From Methylotenera sp. (GTDB lineage: Bacteria; Pseudomonadota; Gammaproteobacteria; Burkholderiales; Methylophilaceae), in NCBI RefSeq assembly GCF_029946165.1, contig NZ_JAQSDZ010000018.1, positions 1-64,000 on the forward strand: 64,000 bases of DNA. The letters are read 5' to 3'. Positions 57,634-64,000 of this stretch are shown here, one piece after another. Position 1 is the first letter of the stretch. Each line of letters begins with the position of its first letter. The notes beneath the pieces were generated by a model, which saw only the letters and a program-made list of their open reading frames with translations, searched no databases and was not told where the DNA came from. The position numbers were made by a program, and so were the translations under genes.

Positions 57634-57790
57634 TACAAAATAGGTATTATTGCATTTTATCTAGTTTGAAAATGTTTTATAACTTACTGTTTTATTTGTA
57701 TATTTATATTAATAACATTTAATACGCTTGACGTTGTTTTAAATATCTGGCCTACTATATGGCTACTAAATTATGATTAGTAGGCTAAAG

Positions 57791-59026
57791 ATGGCAAACA
57801 AAATAACAAAGTCCTTCGTCGATAATATCCCCTTTCCAGATACTGGACAAAACTTCTATCGTGACACCGAACTCAAAGGGTTTGGCTTGCGGGTAGGTAC
57901 TGGCAGCAAGGTTTACTTTGCAGAGGGCAAGGTCGACAATAAAACAGTGCGGGTAACAATAGGTCATCATGGCGTATTTGCACCTGAGCAAGCACGCACT
58001 GAGGCAAAAGGCATTTTGGGCATGATTGCCCGCGGCATTAATCCCAATGATGCAGATAAAGCCAAAAAGGCTAAAAGTGTGACTTTAGCCGAAGTCTATA
58101 CCGCTTATCTTAAAGCGCGTAATAGTCTTAAACCTCGTACGATCCAAGATTACGACCGATGTATGAAAGCCTACTTTGAAGAATGGCAAACTAAGCCATT
58201 AGCAGAGATCAATAAAGATTTAATCGAACGCAAGCATCGCGAAATTGGAGAGCGTAGCGAAGCTCAAGCAAATCTAGCGATGCGTTTTATGCGGGCCATA
58301 TTTAACTTTGCACTTGGTCAATACGAGGATTCCGCTGGCAATCCAATTATTTCAGACAATCCTATCAAAAGACTATCCCAAACCCGTTCATGGTATCGCG
58401 TGGAGCGTCGCCAGACCGTTATTAAGGCTCACGACCTGCCAGCATGGTTTAAAGCCGTCAATAGCCTTCCAGACATCGCCATAGGACGCAACAAACATCT
58501 TGCGAAAGACTTTCTATTGCTACTTATTTTTACAGGGCTTAGGCGTGAGGAAGGACTAGCCCTGCAATGGAAGCTAGTCGACTTTAAGGCCAAAACACTC
58601 ACTATTCCAGATCCTAAAAATAGACAAACCCACACATTGCCATTAAGTGACTTTTTATTTAATTTACTCGAAGCACGAAAAGCACAAAATAAAATTGATG
58701 CTGCAGAAAAAGGTGAGGATGAAAGTCCTTTTGTCTTTCCAGGAACGGGCGAAAAGGGCTATATGGATGATCCACAAAAGTTGATGAAAAAAGTCATTGA
58801 AATATCAGGTGTGCAATTTACACCACATGATTTACGAAGGACATTTATCACGATTGCTGAAAGTCTGGACATATCAGCCTACGCATTAAAAAGCCTTCTT
58901 AATCATAAAATGGCAAATGATATTACTGCGGGTTATATCATTGTAGATCCAGAACGATTAAGAGAGCCTATGCAAAGAATTACCAACTACCTACTAAACG
59001 CTATGGAGCAAAAGAAGAATGATTAA
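57791..59026 (+). CDS. Tyrosine recombinase (P4-type integrase)
   Basis: A 411-aa integrase (start taken as ATG 57791, MANKITKSFVDNI; six codons earlier is possible). N-terminal DUF4102/Arm-DNA-binding domain (about 5-90), core-binding helices (about 100-190), catalytic domain with Arg in FTGLRREEGLALQW, HDLRRTF and the late LLNHKMANDITAGYIIVD carrying the nucleophilic Tyr. Its neighbour, the tRNA fragment on the left, is the attachment scar, so this enzyme probably catalysed the insertion. The next gene overlaps by 8 bp. Confidence 0.95.
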   Translation: MANKITKSFVDNIPFPDTGQNFYRDTELKGFGLRVGTGSKVYFAEGKVDNKTVRVTIGHHGVFAPEQARTEAKGILGMIARGINPNDADKAKKAKSVTLAEVYTAYLKARNSLKPRTIQDYDRCMKAYFEEWQTKPLAEINKDLIERKHREIGERSEAQANLAMRFMRAIFNFALGQYEDSAGNPIISDNPIKRLSQTRSWYRVERRQTVIKAHDLPAWFKAVNSLPDIAIGRNKHLAKDFLLLLIFTGLRREEGLALQWKLVDFKAKTLTIPDPKNRQTHTLPLSDFLFNLLEARKAQNKIDAAEKGEDESPFVFPGTGEKGYMDDPQKLMKKVIEISGVQFTPHDLRRTFITIAESLDISAYALKSLLNHKMANDITAGYIIVDPERLREPMQRITNYLLNAMEQKKND

Positions 59027-59696
59027 TACATTACCCCGCCAAAGCATTTGGGAAATTGCTTGCCGATCAAATGATCTAGATCCATCTATGGTTGATATTA
59101 AAAATCTGCCTCTAAAGTTAAAAGATGCACTTAAGTCGATTGCGCGCGCCACTCATTACGATGAAAAAATGAGCGTATTAAATTCGAATGGAATTGAGAA
59201 TCACAGCGCATTCCATCCAAAAACGCATAAACGATATGACCCTAAAGACATACATTCAAAAATTAATGACTGTTATGAAAAAGAGAGCTTTGATAAAGAG
59301 TTTCTAGAGACTGTTTTTATTGAAGATGAACATTTTGCAAACTGGTGTATCAATAAAAATATTCCATTACCTACATTCTGGTTCCCGAATGGCTGGAAAC
59401 CATTCGACTTTGAAGAAAAAACTCTCACTGTAAATGTTGTCGATAAGGATAACAAATTAGATATAAACCTACGCCCTAGTCAGGCTGACAAAATAGCCTG
59501 TCAAGCTATAGGCAGAACATTGTGGGATATGTACCCGAACATGACTATCGCTGCCATGTGTATGCATGAAGCAATTCAAAAATATGGCAATGGCAAAATA
59601 TACAAAGGTGCTCATACACTCAGAGACTGGCTAAGTGAGGTTGCGCCTGAAAACGTTAAGGGCAAAAAGGGACGCCCGAAAAAATCCGAGAGCTAG
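59019..59696 (+). CDS. Hypothetical protein next to integrase, basic C-terminal tail
   Basis: A 225-aa protein that overlaps the integrase end by 8 bp. The C-terminal 70 aa are well structured (SQADKIACQAIGRTLWDMYP to HTLRDWLSEVA), followed by a lysine-rich AT-hook-like tail GKKGRPKKSES. It seems to be a family found next to P4-type integrases; a role as DNA-binding accessory to recombination is possible but unproven. Confidence 0.75.
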   Translation: MINTLPRQSIWEIACRSNDLDPSMVDIKNLPLKLKDALKSIARATHYDEKMSVLNSNGIENHSAFHPKTHKRYDPKDIHSKINDCYEKESFDKEFLETVFIEDEHFANWCINKNIPLPTFWFPNGWKPFDFEEKTLTVNVVDKDNKLDINLRPSQADKIACQAIGRTLWDMYPNMTIAAMCMHEAIQKYGNGKIYKGAHTLRDWLSEVAPENVKGKKGRPKKSES

Positions 59697-59823
59697 TATC
59701 TATGCGGGTCAAAAATACACGTTAAGCCAAAAAAATACATTTATGGAATTCACGTTAATTTTTTAGTTTAGCCAATCTCTTCAAACTGTGTCCACGTTAT
59801 CAAACAATACGAGGACACAAACG

Positions 59824-60027
59824 ATGCAAGTCAAACTACTAAATACAAAAGAGGCCGCTAATTATTTAAGCCTCAGCAAAGCCTTTCTCGAACGTGATCG
59901 CTGGGCAGGCGCAAAAGTACCATTTATTAAAATCAGCACTCGTGCTGTGCGTTATCGCTTAGACGATTTAGAAAAATACATCGAATCACGTATTCGCAAA
60001 TCTACTAGCGATCTTGGTCGTAGCTAG
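59824..60027 (+). CDS. AlpA-like/MerR-fold helix-turn-helix regulator
   Basis: A 67-aa DNA-binding protein (start chosen at ATG 59824 after CGAGGACACAAACG). TKEAANYLSLSKAFLERDRW and KISTRAVRYRLDDLEKYI match the HTH_17 excisionase/AlpA family, usually controlling integrase or excision in islands. It stands immediately before the replication gene, 1 bp apart. Confidence 0.88.
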   Translation: MQVKLLNTKEAANYLSLSKAFLERDRWAGAKVPFIKISTRAVRYRLDDLEKYIESRIRKSTSDLGRS

Positions 60028-60028
60028 G

Positions 60029-61831
60029 ATGGCCTTCGCTAAATCAAATAGGTTTGATCCCTTTAAGCCATTCCCAGAGTCCGCATCACAAGCTGAAAAA
60101 ATAGCCCATCAAGCCGATCAAGAAGGGGTTTGTGACTGGACGTTTAGGCGCCCTATTTTGAATGCACTCCCTGATCGTTTTGCGATTCCAGTCGCTAAGC
60201 GTTATACAGAAATTCATAGTACTGAAAGTCGTTTCGATGCGAATACTTATTTATTAGATACGCAAGACGATTTATCACAGTTTGCATTATCGTTATCTGC
60301 CAGTGATGATGATTTAATCAGTTACGCTAAATCAGCCGCAACTCGATGTGCTTATCATCGTAAGGTCTTGAAAGAATCAAAAGCCGCTTATGAGTTTCTA
60401 ATTAGCTATATCAGTAATCGTTACAGTATAAACCCTCCCCTATTCTACACAGTTGAAACGATTAAAATCCCTGTAACCGTTACAGACGAAAATAGCACCG
60501 TTGCGGGTACAGATACCGTTACAGACAAACTTACGATCGTACGTAACGTAACGGTATCGATCGAAGGGATGCTTAATCGCTTTTGCGATGAGTATTGGTG
60601 GCGTCGTATGTTACGTAACATCACGTCACGTAACGTAGAGAAGTACTCAATTGATTTAGGCTTAGTCCATCGTTACGCTGGAATCTATATTAGCGAAGAA
60701 TCAATGCAAAGACGACGCCAGCAAAAGCGCCGTAATAAGCGTGCAATGGAAAGCTGCCTGTTAACCAATGAATTAGGTCAGGAATATACCTTACTGGAAC
60801 TTGCAGAGCATTCACTGGCTAATCCAGCCAATCGACGTGCTGAGTTAATGGTCAGAATTCGTGGTACGGAAGAAGTCTCCAAAAGCCTTGGACATAAGGC
60901 GGTACTGTATACGATCACGGCACCTTCTCGCATGCATGCAAGACGGTCTAAGTCAGGTGAGCCGTATCCTAAATACGATGGCACTACCCCACTAGAGGTG
61001 CAAAAGTACTTTACTAAGTTATGGGCGCAAATACGCGCGCAATTGGCCCGTGATGGGGTGATGTATTATGGGTTTAGAGTCGTGGAACCGCATCATGATG
61101 GAACGCCGCATTGGCATTTGCTGCTATTCATGACAAAACCATCGATGAAATTAGTGACTAACGTATTACGCACTTATGCCATGCGTGAAGATAGTAATGA
61201 ACGAGGCGCATCTAAACACCGATTTACCGCAGTCAAAGTTGATCCTAAAAAAGGCAGCGCGACGGGTTATATCGCTAAATACATTTCTAAAAGTATTGAT
61301 GGGTATGGGATTGATGAAGATTTGTATGGGTATGATGCTAAGGACTCTGCAAGGCGCATTAGTTCATGGGCGTCTATATGGGGTATCAGGCAGTTTCAGC
61401 AGCTAGGAGGGCCGCCTGTGACGCTCTATCGAGAGTTACGCCGTATTCAAGGCAATGAGCTAAGCGGTCTATTATTGGAGGCGTGGCAAGCTGCAGATAA
61501 GGGGGATTGGGAAACATTTATTAAATTAATGGGTGGCCCAAATATTAGCCGTAAGGATTGCCCATTAAAAACGGCTCGCTTATGGAGTGATGAACCTAAT
61601 CGTTATTTAGAGCCTAAAGGGTTTAAAATCACTGGGGTTAATTATGGCAACGTGCTAGTACCCACTAGACTGCATCAATGGACGGTTACTTATCAAGCAA
61701 AACAGAAAGATCATAAGGGTGTTATAGAGGGGTCTAGACCCCCTCATATAGACCCCTCTAATTCCATACACTATCTAATAGATACTTCTCCATTGGATAC
61801 CTCCTTAGCCCCCTTGGAGTTCTGTCAATAA
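60029..61831 (+). CDS. HUH replication endonuclease (phage GpA-like)
   Basis: A 600-aa rolling-circle initiator (start chosen at ATG 60029, MAFAKSNRFDPFKPF). The HUH metal motif HHDGTPHWHLLLFM lies near residues 355-368 and the tyrosine helix GYIAKYISKS near 412-421, as in gpA proteins of P2-like phages. Residues before 300 hold a conserved N-terminal domain of unknown role. It should nick its own origin and let the excised element replicate. Short AT-rich DNA separates it from the toxin-antitoxin genes. Confidence 0.93.
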   Translation: MAFAKSNRFDPFKPFPESASQAEKIAHQADQEGVCDWTFRRPILNALPDRFAIPVAKRYTEIHSTESRFDANTYLLDTQDDLSQFALSLSASDDDLISYAKSAATRCAYHRKVLKESKAAYEFLISYISNRYSINPPLFYTVETIKIPVTVTDENSTVAGTDTVTDKLTIVRNVTVSIEGMLNRFCDEYWWRRMLRNITSRNVEKYSIDLGLVHRYAGIYISEESMQRRRQQKRRNKRAMESCLLTNELGQEYTLLELAEHSLANPANRRAELMVRIRGTEEVSKSLGHKAVLYTITAPSRMHARRSKSGEPYPKYDGTTPLEVQKYFTKLWAQIRAQLARDGVMYYGFRVVEPHHDGTPHWHLLLFMTKPSMKLVTNVLRTYAMREDSNERGASKHRFTAVKVDPKKGSATGYIAKYISKSIDGYGIDEDLYGYDAKDSARRISSWASIWGIRQFQQLGGPPVTLYRELRRIQGNELSGLLLEAWQAADKGDWETFIKLMGGPNISRKDCPLKTARLWSDEPNRYLEPKGFKITGVNYGNVLVPTRLHQWTVTYQAKQKDHKGVIEGSRPPHIDPSNSIHYLIDTSPLDTSLAPLEFCQ

Positions 61832-61932
61832 CTGTACGAATTTGATAAAATATAAGAGTAGATATATACGCAAATAAAACAGTTAGAGTGTATTATTTAG
61901 TAATAATTTAAATAATAATAAATATCTTTAAT

Positions 61933-62265
61933 ATGGGCTTAGAAATCAGTTTTGCTGAAAGGCAATTAAGAGACATATGTGAAAATGAAACCAAAGCAAC
62001 AGAAACTTTTGGTGAGGCATGTTCAAAGATTTTATTTTCAAGACTTTCAGACTTGAAAGCAGCTGAAACAATCTACGATGTAGTTGCGGGCAATCCTACT
62101 AAAATAAGTAAATCAGAATTTTCAATTGATTTAGATAAAAAGCTAAAATTAATAATTAAAGCTAATCATTCCTCAAATCCACTAACAAATAATACTGAAA
62201 TTGATTGGGCGCGGGTTAGCCGAATTAAAATAATAAGCATAACAGAAGGAAACTGCCATGACTGA
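61933..62265 (+). CDS. HigB-like toxin (RelE superfamily)
   Basis: A 110-aa protein whose N-terminus ISFAERQLRDICEN resembles HigB killer proteins: the central LFSRLSDLKAAETIYDV and terminal RVSRIKIISITEGNCHD are consistent with a RelE/HigB fold. It overlaps the antitoxin gene by 8 bp. As in HigBA pairs the toxin comes first. It likely stabilises the element. The active-site residues are not certain. Confidence 0.78.
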   Translation: MGLEISFAERQLRDICENETKATETFGEACSKILFSRLSDLKAAETIYDVVAGNPTKISKSEFSIDLDKKLKLIIKANHSSNPLTNNTEIDWARVSRIKIISITEGNCHD

Positions 62266-63364
62266 AAGTGTTGTATTTAACAATGACTGGATATCTCCGA
62301 CTGGGAATACAATTTTAGATATCCTTGAATCAAAAAATATTACCATTAGTGCATTTGCATCTAAAATTGGTTTTAGCATTTCTGAGGCCAACTTATTGAT
62401 TCAAAGTGAAGTCGCCTTGACCGATGAATTGGCTGAAATACTTTCTGCAACTATTGGGGCTAGTAAGAGCTTTTGGATAAATAGAGAGTCACAGTTCAGA
62501 CAGGATCTCGCTAGACGTCAAGTCGCAAAAATAAACTCAAAAGTAGAATCTGATTGGTTAAAAACTTTACCAATTGATGATTTAGTCATTAAGGGCTGGA
62601 TTAGTAATGTAAGCACTACAACAGATAAGATAAGAGCCTGCTTAAAACTTTTTAATGTGGAAAATATTGCTGAATGGACTAAAGCCAGCGAGGAAAAATT
62701 AGCTTCATATGCTTTCAAAAAGTCAAATTCTCATAAGCAAGAATTTGGGGCGACTGCAACGTGGCTTATACAAGCAGAAATAATAGCCTCAGAAATAGAA
62801 ACAGAAAATTTAGATTTAGAGTTATTTCATAAAAAGTTATCTGACATCAAGGAATTAACTAGAGAGCCAAATCCACAAATTTTTTTACCTAAATTAAGAG
62901 AGATTGCTGCTTCTTGTGGAGTAGCGATTGCAGTTGTAAAGACTCCAAAAGGCTGTCGAGCTAGCGGTGCTGCAAAAATAATCAATCCTAACAAAGCAAT
63001 TTTAATCCTTAGTTTCAGATACCTAAGTGATGATCAATTTTGGTTCGCTTTTTTTCATGAGGCTGGCCATTTAATACTTCATGGAAATCAAATAATTTTC
63101 GAGAATGACAATTTATCTGCTCAAGAAACTGAAGCAAATGATTTTGCATATGAAACTTTAATTCCTAAAGAACATCAGGATGAGTTACAAAAAATATCTG
63201 CAAGTCACATAGCAATTATTAGATACTCCAGAAAATTAAATATATCTAGAGGAATAGTTGTAGGTCAACTTCAGAAGAGTGGTAAGTTAAGATTTGGTCA
63301 ATTTAACAACCTTAAAATTAAGTACAATTGGTTTGGTGATTCACCTAACCACGAAATGCAATAA
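62258..63364 (+). CDS. HigA-like antitoxin fused to ImmA/IrrE metallopeptidase domain
   Basis: A 368-aa protein: an N-terminal XRE-type helix-turn-helix (about 20-90; NTILDILESKNITISAFASK, then SEVALTDELAEILS), a helical linker, and a C-terminal ImmA/IrrE zinc peptidase domain with FHEAGHLILHG (HExxH) and a downstream Glu in ETEANDFAYETLIPKE (about 285-305). It should repress the operon and neutralise the toxin; the peptidase may cleave or respond to a signal. Convergent with, and overlapping by 20 bp, the gene on the minus strand. Confidence 0.88.
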   Translation: MTESVVFNNDWISPTGNTILDILESKNITISAFASKIGFSISEANLLIQSEVALTDELAEILSATIGASKSFWINRESQFRQDLARRQVAKINSKVESDWLKTLPIDDLVIKGWISNVSTTTDKIRACLKLFNVENIAEWTKASEEKLASYAFKKSNSHKQEFGATATWLIQAEIIASEIETENLDLELFHKKLSDIKELTREPNPQIFLPKLREIAASCGVAIAVVKTPKGCRASGAAKIINPNKAILILSFRYLSDDQFWFAFFHEAGHLILHGNQIIFENDNLSAQETEANDFAYETLIPKEHQDELQKISASHIAIIRYSRKLNISRGIVVGQLQKSGKLRFGQFNNLKIKYNWFGDSPNHEMQ

Positions 63365-64000
63365 AATGACTTGGGCTTTTTTGCCAATTACACATTGAAT
63401 CCTCTAGCACCTGCATTCCAACACCTAAGTACTCATCTAAGCTATTGTTCATTACCTCGAGTTCGCCAGCGCGTAAATTACACAAAACTGAGCCTCCAAA
63501 AAGTAGCTTTGCTCCTCTTAGCGGACCAGTCGCCCCCTTCAAGTAAGTAGAATCAGCTGTAATTGGAACAATATTCAAATTGGACAATGTGGTTAGAAAA
63601 TCAAATTTCCCTGTCCTTGCAAAGGATAGTACTGAACTCATTGAGTTATACATAGCTTGAAATAACTGCTTACTATCGTTACCAACCGAATTATAAAAAA
63701 CCTCTAAAAATGCTTGATGAGATCTTGTTTGCCCAATCCAACTAATATAACTATTAACTACTCTCCATGTAGATCTAGCAGATGTTGGCCTAAGCGTTTC
63801 ATATTTACGATGATTACCAAAATTTCTTGCTACACCATCATTTTTTAAATTGTCATAATTACTTCTAAGCCAATCAGTAAAGTAATTAGGATTTTGACTA
63901 ACCCTTTGCCAGCTCCAACAATATCCTTCACCTAATGCCCAATAAACATCTCTAATCAATTTCCAAGCCGTACGTCCATTCTTTCCAAAATGGGTAGCTA
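63345..64000 (-). CDS. Unrecognised protein, partial at right edge
   Basis: An open frame of at least 218 codons that continues beyond the right edge (the frame stays open through 64000, reading FGKNGRTAWK there), so the N-terminus is missing and the annotated TTG at 63959 is not the true start. The visible protein is soluble, aromatic-rich (YCWSWQRV, NYFTDWL), with a late YLKGATGPLRGAKLLFGG that recalls a helix-hairpin-helix or nucleic-acid-binding loop, and ends at IAFRG. No family is recognised with confidence. Confidence 0.6.
   Translation of the reverse strand, partial: ATHFGKNGRTAWKLIRDVYWALGEGYCWSWQRVSQNPNYFTDWLRSNYDNLKNDGVARNFGNHRKYETLRPTSARSTWRVVNSYISWIGQTRSHQAFLEVFYNSVGNDSKQLFQAMYNSMSSVLSFARTGKFDFLTTLSNLNIVPITADSTYLKGATGPLRGAKLLFGGSVLCNLRAGELEVMNNSLDEYLGVGMQVLEDSMCNWQKSPSHFIAFRG

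Larger units (their letters stand above)
57586..64000. mobile_element. Left part of integrative element at tRNA-Lys
   Basis: Bounded on the left by the tRNA-Lys 3' fragment and containing an integrase, an AlpA-like regulator, a replication endonuclease and a toxin-antitoxin pair. The right boundary is not in the window. No conjugation or phage structural genes are visible so far, so whether it is a conjugative, mobilisable or satellite element is open. Confidence 0.75.

Overview
The window is AT-rich chromosomal DNA of a Gram-negative betaproteobacterium. An exosortase B (EpsH) gene cluster with the full methanolan-type epsA/B/D/E/F/G/H/I/L set, PEP-CTERM proteins and a betaproteobacterial aa3 oxidase operon point to the Methylophilaceae (Methylotenera/Methylophilus/Methylobacillus relatives). 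This placement is inferred from gene content, not from a 16S or marker-gene comparison.

Region 1 (1-19.5 kb) is an exopolysaccharide locus. Two glycosyltransferases, a pyruvyl transferase and two closely related Wzx-like flippases precede kdsA. Next comes the minus-strand export/exosortase block epsI-H-G-F-E-D-L plus a cyclic-nucleotide-binding protein. Divergently, epsA (LuxR-type regulator) and epsB (priming sugar transferase) lie behind a sigma-54-like promoter. A PEP-CTERM protein, a likely exosortase substrate, follows. Degenerate IS30 and IS3 transposase remnants interrupt the locus, so it has been rearranged.

Region 2 (19.7-28.6 kb) is the aa3-type cytochrome c oxidase operon with heme A/O synthesis and assembly genes: ctaB, ctaA, an SCO-like protein, SURF1, a DUF2909 protein, ctaE, ctaG, a 36-residue assembly protein, ctaD, ctaC and a DUF2244 protein. 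An FNR-like dyad sits upstream.

Region 3 (28.8-49.9 kb) is mostly housekeeping: tRNA-Leu(CAA), queA, a carbonic anhydrase/SulP pair, a LuxR-type regulator with a CHASE3 hybrid kinase and a response regulator, a trypsin-TPR protease, a lytic transglycosylase, proS, TPM/LemA genes, tsaB-rimI with a degenerate uracil-DNA-glycosylase homologue, arfB, pirin, YceI and a LysR regulator. Region 4 (50-57.5 kb) has a large poly-HAMP chemoreceptor, a MASE1-PAS-GAF-PAS-GGDEF-EAL protein, a tiny lipoprotein and a second PEP-CTERM gene.

Region 5 (57.59-64 kb) is the left end of an integrative element inserted at a tRNA-Lys gene: a displaced tRNA 3' half, a P4-type integrase, an unknown protein, an AlpA-like regulator, an HUH replication endonuclease, a HigBA-like toxin-antitoxin with an ImmA/IrrE domain, and an unrecognised gene running off the right edge. 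The right end of the element is outside the window.

The most interesting non-genic signal is a dyad of the form TTAGTCCGNATGGACTAA. It recurs upstream of both PEP-CTERM genes and epsA, and as a half-site in the gap before kdsA, which suggests an EpsA-type exosortase regulon.
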